From a virus: DNA of 51,775 nt. This document shows, piece after piece, positions 1 to 6,791 of this stretch (position 1 is its first letter; each line of letters starts with the position of its first letter). The notes below the pieces were generated by a model that saw only the letters and a program-made list of their open reading frames with translations, did not search any database and had not been told where the DNA came from. The stretch lies in IMG/VR virus record IMGVR_UViG_3300021067_000053, positions 1 through 51,775 of that record; one strand, written 5' to 3'. The position numbers were made by a program, and so were the translations under genes.

Positions 1-165
1 ACAGCCGTGCGGAGGCTACTACTGCTCAGAGGAACACGACCACCTTGATTGTGAGCCACAAACGTCAGCTTGAGTTCCCCGCCCGTGGCCGCCCGCGAGG
101 GGGCGAAAGGAACCGTCAGAGGAAAGGTAATCCCATGATTCAGTATACGCACGAAGGGCTTCAGG
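1..165. repeat. Terminal direct repeat, left copy (contig closure)
   Basis: Bases 1-165 match bases 51611-51775 over the whole length with a single difference: A at 39 against G at 51649. A repeat at both contig ends is typical of assembly of a circular or circularly permuted molecule, and the open reading frame that ends in the repeat is intact only in the right copy. The difference changes Asp to Gly in the 51465-51683 protein, so it may be a population variant or an error. A true terminal redundancy cannot be excluded. Confidence 0.93.
2..73 (+). other. 3-prime fragment of the gene at 51465-51683
   Basis: These bases encode the last 23 residues and the stop of the small protein that is complete at the right end. 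The fragment exists only because the contig overlaps itself and should not be counted as a second gene. Confidence 0.9.
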
Positions 166-398
166 CCGACCTGCGGGTTCTCGCCCGAGAACTAGAAAGG
201 CTCTCGCGGGAGTACGCCGACAAGATGGAGAAGAACGCTGAACGGCCCCCGTCACCCATCAACACGCCGCACGCGAGCGAGCACCGGCACGGGAACTTTC
301 AGGGCCGGTCGGAGGGTTACGGTTACGCCGGCCGCCAACTCACGATGCTACTCAACTGGTACGGAGTCCCGGGCAAGCCGGAGGAGTCAGAAACGTAA
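135..398 (+). CDS. Hypothetical phage protein (87 aa)
   Basis: Unrecognised. The ATG at 135 follows a purine-rich ribosome binding site (GAGGAAAGG) at 118-126; an upstream in-frame start at 45 would overlap the previous gene in another frame. The N-terminal half (residues 10-40) is a charged amphipathic helix rich in Leu, Arg and Glu, followed by a Pro/His/Gly-rich stretch. It follows the 51465-51683 gene across the contig junction with a spacing of about 60 bases, so the two may be co-transcribed. Confidence 0.75.
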   Translation: MIQYTHEGLQADLRVLARELERLSREYADKMEKNAERPPSPINTPHASEHRHGNFQGRSEGYGYAGRQLTMLLNWYGVPGKPEESET

Positions 399-447
399 AA
401 ATGCGCCTCCCCTCCCCCGTCGGGGGCGGCGCTACTGACCGGGTGAG

Positions 448-1272
448 TCACTTCCCTTCCCGGTGGGGGCACGGCTTCATGCCCTTGCTCCTGTCGTCGG
501 GGTCGCCCCAGACGAAGCCGGGGGTTTCGGTGCAGAGGTCGCAGACGGTCGGCGCCGCGGCGGCCGGGGCGGGGGCGGCGCGGGCCGCGTCGAGGATTGA
601 GAAGATGCAGTACCGGAAACCGTTGATGGTGTGCCCCGCCTCCCGCGCCCGGCGCGGCGCGTCGATAATCCCCCGCTCTATCGCCGACTCGTCCAGGTGC
701 GCGATCTCCGAATACGCTTCGAGGTCTTTGGCCTTCACGGTTCGGCCCGTGACTTCCGTGTACCGCGCCATCAGCCTCCGGGTCTTTTCGTCGTTAATAT
801 TTAATAAGTTATTAAGTTCTTTATTAATTAATGTGGTTGTCTGGTTAACTGGGCGACTGGTTAACTGGTCGTCTGGTTGACTGGTTAACCAGTCCATCGC
901 ATATTCCACGGCATCCTGAAAGTCTTTGAAAATGTGGCGGCGCTGGAAGTGCCAGGCCTCGTAGGCGTCTAACTTCTTGGCGGGGAAGCGGATACCTTTG
1001 AGGCGGCGCTCGACGCGGGACGGGAAGAGTGATTCGTCCGGCTGGTTGACTGGTTGACTGGTTGACTGGTTAACCAGCGGGGAGGACTCTTTGACGACTC
1101 GCGGGGCGGTTAACTGGTCATCCAGTTTGGTTGACTGGTTGACCGGAGTGGTTGACCAGTCAACCACGGGCTCCGGCTTCGGCGGCAGTTCTCCAAAGCC
1201 GAGCACCCGCTTCGGAGCGGGCTTCGGTTCAAGGTCCATCAGGGCGTTACCGCCCTTGAATTTGTCGGCCAT
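448..1272 (-). CDS. Putative replication protein carrying an internal iteron array
   Basis: A 274-residue protein whose ATG at 1272 overlaps the stop of the upstream ATPase (TAATG) and has a GGAGG ribosome binding site. It contains a conserved-looking block (about residues 90-135: basic, aromatic), low-complexity linkers built from an 8-residue period (VNQSTSQP-like) and a C-terminal helical block (about residues 165-230) that resembles DnaD or helicase-loader C-terminal domains in style. The last 40 residues hold two CxxC-like pairs. The linkers are where the DNA carries TGGTTGAC-type repeats, so their amino-acid sequence is probably dictated by the DNA sites. The pairing with a AAA ATPase suggests initiation or helicase loading. 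The family assignment is inference; the gene itself is clear. Confidence 0.65.
   Translation of the reverse strand: MADKFKGGNALMDLEPKPAPKRVLGFGELPPKPEPVVDWSTTPVNQSTKLDDQLTAPRVVKESSPLVNQSTSQPVNQPDESLFPSRVERRLKGIRFPAKKLDAYEAWHFQRRHIFKDFQDAVEYAMDWLTSQPDDQLTSRPVNQTTTLINKELNNLLNINDEKTRRLMARYTEVTGRTVKAKDLEAYSEIAHLDESAIERGIIDAPRRAREAGHTINGFRYCIFSILDAARAAPAPAAAAPTVCDLCTETPGFVWGDPDDRSKGMKPCPHREGK
791..1166. other. Candidate replication origin: AT-rich tract plus 8-bp iterons
   Basis: An AT-rich stretch (about 790-835) sits inside otherwise GC-rich DNA. Next to it lie eleven copies of TGGTTRAC, starting at 842, 858, 874, 882, 1043, 1051, 1059, 1067, 1128, 1136 and 1149. A near copy is at 1107 and an inverted copy at 1159-1166. 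The copies at 842-889 and 1043-1074 are in strict 8-bp register. The layout (iterons beside an AT-rich unwinding tract inside a replication gene) is like lambda ori inside gene O. It is predicted only from sequence. Confidence 0.6.
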
Positions 1273-2051
1273 TAGAGCACCGCCTCCGTCGTCGCCAGCG
1301 CGGCCACCTCGGCGTCCACGCCCGTCAGCTCGTTCATGCGGGAGAGCTCGAAGGCGACGGCGGCCACCTTCAGAATCTCGCGGGGCACGCCGCCCGTGGC
1401 GTCGTAGATGGTCTGAATGGCGTCGTCGGTGAAGGGGAAGGGGATGTCGGCCTGCTCGCACCGGAATTCGAGCATGGCCTTCGTCTCGCCTAGGGTGAGG
1501 GGCGCGAGCACCGAGGGGGCGAATATGCGCGAGCGGATGGCCTTCTGGCTGGGGTCAAGGAGCCTTTCGCGCAGTTCAATTTGCCCGGCCAGCACGATCT
1601 GGATGAGCTTCGCCGTGTTCGTCTCGTAGTTGAGCATGGCGCGCACTATCTCAAGCATGGTGTTCCTGAGCCGCTGCGCCTCGTCGATGAAGACCACGAC
1701 GTTCTTGCCGTCCCGGTGCTGTTCAATGAGGAAGGCGCGCAGCTCCACCTCCTGCGCCTGGTAGGAACGTTTGGGGGCGAGGCCGAAGTCGCCCGTTATC
1801 TCTTTGAGGAAGGCGAACTCGGAGGTGGCCGATGGCGTCGGCATGAACGACACCACCATGTCCTCTTTCGCCGCGTAGTCGCCGTAGAGGAGCCTGAGCA
1901 GTGAACTCTTACCCATCCCTACGTCGCCGAGGATGGCCGTCAGCCCTTGCCGCCGGTCTATGGCGTAGCGGGTCTTGTGCAGCGCGGCGCGGATGCCGGG
2001 CGTCTGGTAGAGAAAGCCGGGCGACGGGGAAGTGGAGAAAGGGTCTGTCAT
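1272..2051 (-). CDS. ExeA/TniB-like AAA ATPase
   Basis: A 259-residue P-loop ATPase of the AAA_22/ExeA group. Walker A is GDVGMGKS at residues 42-49 and Walker B VVVFIDEAQ ends with Asp-Glu at 123-124; a sensor-like RSRIFAP segment and a C-terminal helical lid follow. Relatives include ExeA-type secretion ATPases, TniB/MuB-like target ATPases and phage helicase loaders. It lies directly upstream of the iteron-bearing gene with a one-base overlap, so helicase loading or origin remodelling is the most likely role here. The ATG at 2051 is chosen because the sequence before it is not protein-like; its ribosome binding site is weak. Confidence 0.8.
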   Translation of the reverse strand: MTDPFSTSPSPGFLYQTPGIRAALHKTRYAIDRRQGLTAILGDVGMGKSSLLRLLYGDYAAKEDMVVSFMPTPSATSEFAFLKEITGDFGLAPKRSYQAQEVELRAFLIEQHRDGKNVVVFIDEAQRLRNTMLEIVRAMLNYETNTAKLIQIVLAGQIELRERLLDPSQKAIRSRIFAPSVLAPLTLGETKAMLEFRCEQADIPFPFTDDAIQTIYDATGGVPREILKVAAVAFELSRMNELTGVDAEVAALATTEAVL

Positions 2052-2195
2052 GCGGCGTATGCTAACGGGCCACGGGTGAAAAATCAATCCAATTTCAGCG
2101 CGCCAAAGCAAAATCAGATGTTATTTTCCAACTTGGTGTGGTGTTTCGGGTGTAAAATAGTAACCAGTTCGGAACTGCCGAAAGGGGAGGCGGAA

Positions 2196-2573
2196 GTGGC
2201 AATAACCATCATCTCGGGCGGTCGCCATCACAGAGACCCGAACATCGTGGACGCGGCGGTGAGGGCGTCCGGGTATGTCGTGACGGCAGTCATCGAAGGA
2301 GGCCAGCGCACGAGAGACGCCGAGACGCGCGAGATCGTCGGCGGGGTGGACTACTTCGCCCGCCTGTGGGCCGAGGCGCGCGGCATCCCCGTCGAGACGA
2401 TGGAGGCGGACTGGGGGCGCTACCGAAAGTTGGCCGGGCCCATACGCAATGAAGCGATGGCGATGGTCGGCGAGCAGTTGATAGCCATACCGGACGAGGA
2501 GAGCCACGGCACCTGGGACATGGTGCGCAAGGCGAAGAAGCGCGGGCTGCCCGTGTTCGTCTTCAGAGGGTGA
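2196..2573 (+). CDS. SLOG-family protein (DUF2493/YspA-like)
   Basis: A 125-residue Rossmann-like protein starting at GTG 2196 behind a strong GGGGAGG site. It shows the SLOG signatures: a hydrophobic strand ending in SGGRHHRD near the N-terminus and AGPIRNEAM in the second half, which in this family contact a nucleotide-type ligand. Such proteins are common in phages and near other SLOG/YspA systems, where they are thought to sense or process nucleotide derivatives. It is transcribed divergently from the ATPase; the 144-base gap between them must hold both promoters. Confidence 0.8.
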   Translation: MAITIISGGRHHRDPNIVDAAVRASGYVVTAVIEGGQRTRDAETREIVGGVDYFARLWAEARGIPVETMEADWGRYRKLAGPIRNEAMAMVGEQLIAIPDEESHGTWDMVRKAKKRGLPVFVFRG

Positions 2574-2627
2574 GTCCGCCGCCCCGCTGACCTAAGCGCG
2601 ACGGCCGGGGTGAAGGGAGAGGGAGAC

Positions 2628-2930
2628 GTGGACTACACGATGACGACGCCTTGCGGGGCGTGCCCATTTCTAAAGAAGTACGCGCACGCCTTCACGCTCC
2701 GCAGGTTGGAGGAGTTCGCCGCCGGCGAGTTCCCCTGCCACAAGACGGCCGCGGAAGAGGAAGGCGAGGACGGCTCAGTCTCCTTCGTCGCGCGGCGGGA
2801 GAGCCTGCACTGCGCCGGGGCGCTCATCTTCAACGAGAAGCGAGAGCGGCCGAATCAGATGATGAGGATATGCGAGCGGCTGGGGATGTATGACGCGGCG
2901 GGGCTGGATATGTCGGCCGACGTTCGCTGA
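2628..2930 (+). CDS. Cys-rich small phage protein (DUF6283-like)
   Basis: About 100 residues. The N-terminus has TPCGACPF and a FPCH motif follows about 35 residues later, with a third Cys in LHCAGALIF: a metal-binding arrangement seen in the DUF6283 family of phage proteins. GTG 2628 is preferred because a GGAGAGGGAG site lies just upstream; ATG 2639 is the alternative. It is part of a run of small plus-strand genes (2196-3486). Function unknown. Confidence 0.7.
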   Translation: MDYTMTTPCGACPFLKKYAHAFTLRRLEEFAAGEFPCHKTAAEEEGEDGSVSFVARRESLHCAGALIFNEKRERPNQMMRICERLGMYDAAGLDMSADVR

Positions 2931-2974
2931 CCGCCGCCCGCCCGCCGACCGTAGGCGACGAAGAGGAGGAGAGG

Positions 2975-3190
2975 ATGCCCGACATCAAACTGCTGCCGTG
3001 CCCCTTCTGCGGTCGCAAGCCTTCACTGAGGAAGGGGATGCGACACCAGAAAGACGGCTACTACCATTGGCAGCCCCGCGCGGGAGCATGGCGCTGGCGG
3101 CCCGCCGTCAGGTGTACGACCTGCAAGTTCGACCGCGAGTTCGAGAGCGTGGACGAGGCCGTCGCTTGGTGGAATAAGCGTGCGGCCTGA
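2975..3190 (+). CDS. Lar-like zinc-ribbon protein (restriction alleviation family)
   Basis: A 71-residue protein with the pattern LPCPFCGRKPSL at the N-terminus, CTTCKF in the middle and AVAWWNKR at the C-terminus, which is the hallmark of the Lar restriction-alleviation family. In Rac prophage, Lar modulates type I restriction-modification; most homologues in phages are untested. Start ATG 2975 has a strong AGGAGGAGAGG site. With the methyltransferases elsewhere in the window it may help evade host restriction. Confidence 0.85.
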   Translation: MPDIKLLPCPFCGRKPSLRKGMRHQKDGYYHWQPRAGAWRWRPAVRCTTCKFDREFESVDEAVAWWNKRAA

Positions 3191-3234
3191 ATCGCGCGCC
3201 GCCCTTCGGGGGCCGGCGGGGAGGGGAAGAAGGG

Positions 3235-3486
3235 ATGGCTCGATTACGCGTTTGCTCCACGTCCGACATGGCCTTCATGGTCAACCCGCAGCCCCTACAG
3301 CGCACGCTCCGCGTGACGGGCAGGAACTTCGTCGCGGGGGCGGTCTTCGAGAAGCCCCCCGGCGAGGTGTGGCGGCTCAAGGAGGCCGCGCCGATTCTGC
3401 GCTGGATGCACAAATGCGATTCGCTGCAAGAGGTGGCGCGGCAACTTGAGCGGCGCCGATGTAAGTGGGAGTGGCTGGACGCCTGA
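3235..3486 (+). CDS. Hypothetical phage protein (83 aa)
   Basis: Unrecognised. ATG 3235 follows GGGGAAGAAGGG. The protein is basic, with a central WRLKEAAPILRWM helix and a C-terminal Trp-rich end (RRCKWEWLDA). It is the last protein gene before the long gene-free stretch. Confidence 0.65.
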   Translation: MARLRVCSTSDMAFMVNPQPLQRTLRVTGRNFVAGAVFEKPPGEVWRLKEAAPILRWMHKCDSLQEVARQLERRRCKWEWLDA

Positions 3487-3559
3487 CACGTCCGCGCCCG
3501 CCCCTCGTGCGGGAGTGAGCGGGGAAGCGGAAGGCGTATTTCGGGCAGGCTGCGGGATT

Positions 3560-4060
3560 CCCTTCAAGGAAGGAAAGCGTTTGTAGGTTATGCGTCCGAC
3601 GGTAAGAGGGGGTAGGGATTTACGACTGCTGACCGACGTGCGTATCGAAGGTTTATTTACCGACCTGACGCCTGTGGGGGTGGTGCCCCGTTGGCCCTTA
3701 CTTTGGAGACGGGCGTATCCCGCTGCGCTGGATCAACCCTTACCGGCTGCGAGCAACCGACCAGCACGTTGCCGTCTAAAACCTCGTGGGAAAACCTTCT
3801 TGCGTGTCAGTCCAAAAGCCCCCTTCGTAGCTAAGCAGTCTGCGCATGGGGTATGCGACCCTGCGCGTTACCCTGCGAGCGGCGCGGTGGAAGCCCGAGT
3901 CTCAGGGCGTGGCGCGTGGCTGTGTTTTTCAGGTGGACGCAGCCGAGCAACCTCTGATAGCCTTAGGGCCGTCAGTTACCGTCGGGTTAGCCCCGGTGGT
4001 CAAGTGGGCGGGTGGAGCGCAGGTGTCAGCCAAGTAGCTCCAACCCGCCCGTCTCTTTTT
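3560..4060 (+). ncRNA. Candidate large structured RNA (about 500 nt)
   Basis: Positions 3487-4255 lack a protein-like frame; the only long plus-strand frame has no plausible composition and runs through a terminator. The stretch is full of short inverted repeats, for example cgcat/atgcg at 3843-3857 and gggg/cccc around 3677-3690, and ends in a strong intrinsic terminator (4006-4060). Size, position among phage genes and the terminator resemble the ornate large phage RNAs (GOLLD and ROOL classes), but I cannot match it to either. The 5-prime end is a guess. The remainder (4061-4255) shows nothing beyond the upstream region of the next gene. Confidence 0.55.
4006..4060 (+). terminator. Intrinsic terminator of the candidate RNA
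   Basis: gggcgggtggagc at 4006-4018 pairs with gctccaacccgccc at 4037-4050 (13 pairs, one bulged A), then gtctcttttt. Confidence 0.8.
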
Positions 4061-4255
4061 CCCCGCAAAAGAAAGACGCCCTGTCGCCGTGAACGGTCGG
4101 CTAAGAGCGTCATCTTTGCGTCGTGTTGAGAGCGGCGCGATGGCCGTTCATTTCCAACGCGACGCGAGCGAACTAGACACGCAAATTCTACCACAGGTTG
4201 GGGTTCTTTGCGCGGCAAAGTGTTAAAATATACAAGAAAAAATTCGGAGGTTTCG

Positions 4256-4831
4256 ATGTCCGCAACATTCGCTTCGCTTGAAGAAGAGAGGGACTACTGG
4301 AAGGCGTGCCTGCTCGCGGCGGTGGACGTTTCCGACGCGGGCATCTACCCGGCGTCGTACAACGGCGTGCCGCGAGACGAGTGGAAGGATGGCTTCAACG
4401 AAGGTGCTTCGCAGGTCGAGGAGAAGCTGGCCGAGTTTGTTGATAAGTGCGTGGAGCCGAGCGCCGACTGGCCTATGCGGGTTCACCTGATGGGTGCCGG
4501 GCAGGCTTTCTTCGGGTCACAGGGTTTCGCCGCACTGTGCAGCGACATTTTCGCGTGGGGCTGCGCTGACGCCGAGTGCGTGACCGACGAAGAACTACCT
4601 GACCTCTACGCCGCGTGGAAGGCAGACAACAAGTGGGGCGCGGCGAAGTGGTGCTGCCTCAAGCGCAACCAGAAGCCGCAAGCCCCCGTCGAGCGCGACA
4701 TGCGGGCCGATGGCGCGTGGGACGAGGCGATGGAAGCGCTGCCCGAGAATCGCTATGACGCAGCACGGAGGGAGTATCACGCGAAGAAGGCGGCAGAAGC
4801 CGTCGCCTGCGTGCCCGACCCGCAGCCTTGA
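4256..4831 (+). CDS. Hypothetical phage protein (191 aa)
   Basis: Unrecognised, acidic, 191 residues. ATG 4256 has a CGGAGG site at 4245-4250 and an AT-rich -10-like ttaaaat at 4223-4229 upstream, so it probably has its own promoter. The N-terminus (ATFASLEEERDYWKACLLAA) is helical; a Trp/Cys-rich middle (residues 105-150) and a charged C-terminal helix follow. No catalytic motif is visible. Confidence 0.75.
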   Translation: MSATFASLEEERDYWKACLLAAVDVSDAGIYPASYNGVPRDEWKDGFNEGASQVEEKLAEFVDKCVEPSADWPMRVHLMGAGQAFFGSQGFAALCSDIFAWGCADAECVTDEELPDLYAAWKADNKWGAAKWCCLKRNQKPQAPVERDMRADGAWDEAMEALPENRYDAARREYHAKKAAEAVACVPDPQP

Positions 4832-5016
4832 GAGGCGTACGGCCCGAGCCGCCCGCAGCCGGGTTCCGCCTTCATCTCCCCTGAAGGCTCCCCCGCCCCT
4901 CGCACCAGGGTGTAGAATCCCCCGCAGTACCCCGCGAGGAAGAAGGAGCCGGAGGCGGATCGGGGGAGGTCGCTGTTCGACGACGTGATGAGGGCTGAGT
5001 GATAATGGAGGCGTGC

Positions 5017-5337
5017 ATGGCGGAAGAATGGCCTACGGAGCTTCACGATACGAACGAATGGGCGGAGGTAATAAAGAAGCCCGACGCCCTATACCTGCCG
5101 CCCGGCTCCGTGTTCATTGACGGCGCCTACGCGGGGGAGTGCGGCGAGACTGAAATCATCCCCGCCCCGCCGCCGGCACGCGGGCCGGATTGCGGCGGCG
5201 TGCATCCGGTCGGTGGCAGCGCCACGTGGCACGGCGCGAATCTGTACCGCGAGGATGAAGGCGGCGAATATCGGCTCATCTTCGAGGGCGCGGATACGCC
5301 GCCGGAGCCGTTCGACGACGTGATGAGTGATGAGTGA
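5017..5337 (+). CDS. Hypothetical phage protein (106 aa)
   Basis: Unrecognised acidic protein. ATG 5017 is chosen because ATGGAGGCG lies just upstream. A Pro-rich segment follows the first third (LYLPPGSVFIDG, then IIPAPPPARGPD). Its last bases overlap the start of the next gene (TGATG), so the two are translationally coupled. Confidence 0.7.
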   Translation: MAEEWPTELHDTNEWAEVIKKPDALYLPPGSVFIDGAYAGECGETEIIPAPPPARGPDCGGVHPVGGSATWHGANLYREDEGGEYRLIFEGADTPPEPFDDVMSDE

Positions 5338-5549
5338 TGAGTAGCGAAGACATCCCCGACCGCCTGAGCCTGACGCCCGAACAGGACTGGGAGGCCGTCA
5401 GCGCCCAGATGCGCGACGCCGCCCTGATGTACCGCGAATGCCTCGACGCCTGGGACGAAACCGCCGAACGACTCGGCGAGGCCGTCTTCGAGGAGGAGAG
5501 GGCGCGCGAGGTCGCGGAACTGGAACGCCTGCACCGGCTCGGGGAATGA
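5337..5549 (+). CDS. Hypothetical helical protein (70 aa)
   Basis: Start ATG 5337 overlaps the preceding stop by one base. Very acidic, almost entirely helical (residues 15-68, heptad-like Leu/Ala/Glu spacing). Probably a small phage regulator or structural helper; nothing more can be said. Confidence 0.65.
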   Translation: MSSEDIPDRLSLTPEQDWEAVSAQMRDAALMYRECLDAWDETAERLGEAVFEEERAREVAELERLHRLGE

Positions 5550-5667
5550 CTTCTACTTCGGGGGCTCGGCGACGGCACGGGCCGTGCGGGAGGCCGCTCT
5601 AGGTAACGCGAGCGGGCGAATCTGCTTCCTGCCTCCCGCTACTCTTCGGAGACGCCGCCCCCGCCCG

Positions 5668-5676
5668 TGATATAAT
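5668..5676 (+). promoter_or_regulatory. Extended -10 promoter (TGATATAAT), leaderless
   Basis: A perfect extended -10 (TG at 5668-5669, TATAAT at 5671-5676) ends seven bases before the ATG at 5684. Transcription would start at about 5683, leaving no leader. No good -35 is seen, which is usual for extended -10 promoters. Confidence 0.75.
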
Positions 5677-5683
5677 TGGTACC

Positions 5684-6049
5684 ATGACTGACGAAGACGT
5701 ACAGATTGTCGCCGAAGAGATTGCGGCTGTCGTTCGTGAACGCTTCTCAAACACGAGTGAATGGGCGCAGGCTGACGATGCGGTCGCGGATAGATTGCGC
5801 GCCTTAGTCTCACAGGCGTATGGAGAGGCGGCGCGGGCGCTCTGCGTAGAGTGCGCTGCGGGTGATGTCCCGGCCTTCCGCGGCGGCCTCTGGATGCACC
5901 CGGACGGCGTTTGTAAGGCCGGGGATGTCCGCGACCTGAAGGATTCTTTATGCGCGCACGAGTGGGCCGACGCGCGCAACGCCGTCGTGCTGAGTGGTGA
6001 GGTCTGCCTGAAATGCGGCGCTGTGCGCGCGGCGCCGACTCCCGCCTGA
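5684..6049 (+). CDS. Hypothetical protein with C-terminal Cys pair, leaderless
   Basis: A 121-residue protein that begins MTDEDVQIVAEEI, a helix, and contains spaced cysteines (LCVEC, VCKAG, LCAHEW, CLKCGAV), likely a zinc-binding C-terminal half. There is no ribosome binding site; the start lies one base after the predicted transcription start. Function unknown. Confidence 0.75.
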   Translation: MTDEDVQIVAEEIAAVVRERFSNTSEWAQADDAVADRLRALVSQAYGEAARALCVECAAGDVPAFRGGLWMHPDGVCKAGDVRDLKDSLCAHEWADARNAVVLSGEVCLKCGAVRAAPTPA

Positions 6050-6055
6050 CAACCC

Positions 6056-6328
6056 ATGCACCCCTACCGGCCTATGACTCACTGGGCTGAAGACAGAAAC
6101 GCCTACGAGAGAGAACGGCAGGCCGAGCGCCGACGCCTCGGGCTCTGCATCCGCTGTCCCCGCCCGGCAGCCGAAGGCCACACCCGCTGCGCCCGCTGTC
6201 TGAAGAAGGCCCGGCAGGCGGCGCGCGCGTTCAAGGCCGCAAGGGTGTGCGCGCGGTGCCGGAAGAGGCACGGCCGCGGCACTACCCTTTGCGCTGACTG
6301 CCAGAGGGAGGCGAGGGGGCGGGGTTAG
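6056..6328 (+). CDS. Small Cys/Arg-rich zinc-finger protein
   Basis: A 90-residue, very basic protein with three CxxC motifs (CIRC, CARC, CARC) and CADC, the pattern found in many small phage and bacterial proteins of unknown function (CxxCxxPAxxGHTRCxxC). It follows 5684-6049 by six bases and converges on the late operon at 6343. It is similar in style to the product of 27164-27466. Confidence 0.7.
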   Translation: MHPYRPMTHWAEDRNAYERERQAERRRLGLCIRCPRPAAEGHTRCARCLKKARQAARAFKAARVCARCRKRHGRGTTLCADCQREARGRG

Positions 6329-6342
6329 CTCGCCGCACTCGG

Positions 6343-6741
6343 TCACTCTTCGGTGAACAGCCACCGCAGGGAGTAGAAGTCCGCCGCCGCCAGTATCTCC
6401 CGCTCGCCCAAGTCCGCGACCTTCAGCGCGGGCACCTTCAGCGTCACGGTCTCCTTCAGCAGCTCCGCCTCCGCCTCGACGAACTTCTCCCGCGACCCGT
6501 TCTCGAACGTGTAGAACTGCCCCCCCTCCGAGGGCTTGCCCCACTCCTTCAGGAGCGCCGTCCGCGCCTCGTTGTAGTGCCGGGCCGGCGTCTGTATCTC
6601 CCCGGCCAGCATCGAGAGGCGGAAGGAGAGCCCCGCCGGCAGCTTCGCCGCGAGCAGCTTCTCCAGGGGGCCGGGCTGGCCGTTCGAGCCGAGGCTGCCT
6701 ATCAGTTCGTTTAAGGTGATGGTGATTTCGCGCGTGCTCAT
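6343..6741 (-). CDS. DUF1617-like phage protein
   Basis: A 132-residue protein ending the leftward late operon. ATG 6741 has an AAGGAAAA site. The central part (LPAGLSFRLSMLAGEI...Y.EARTALLKEWG) has the layout of DUF1617 proteins of siphophages: a helix that keeps an LP..LS.RL core followed by a charged helix and a GG..YTF strand. It lies just downstream of the fibre gene, so a tail-tip or fibre-associated role is possible. Assignment is tentative. Confidence 0.6.
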   Translation of the reverse strand: MSTREITITLNELIGSLGSNGQPGPLEKLLAAKLPAGLSFRLSMLAGEIQTPARHYNEARTALLKEWGKPSEGGQFYTFENGSREKFVEAEAELLKETVTLKVPALKVADLGEREILAAADFYSLRWLFTEE

Positions 6742-6791
6742 ACGTTTTCCTTTTCCCTTCTTCTTTCTGTGTCGTGATACGGGCATCCGAT

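Noticed and set aside
842-1166. CRISPR-like array
   Set aside because: The repeats are 8 bp, adjacent and inside a gene; there are no unique spacers or cas genes. Iterons explain them.
3590-4129. 179-codon frame in the candidate RNA
   Set aside because: Composition not protein-like, no ribosome site, and the frame runs through an intrinsic terminator.
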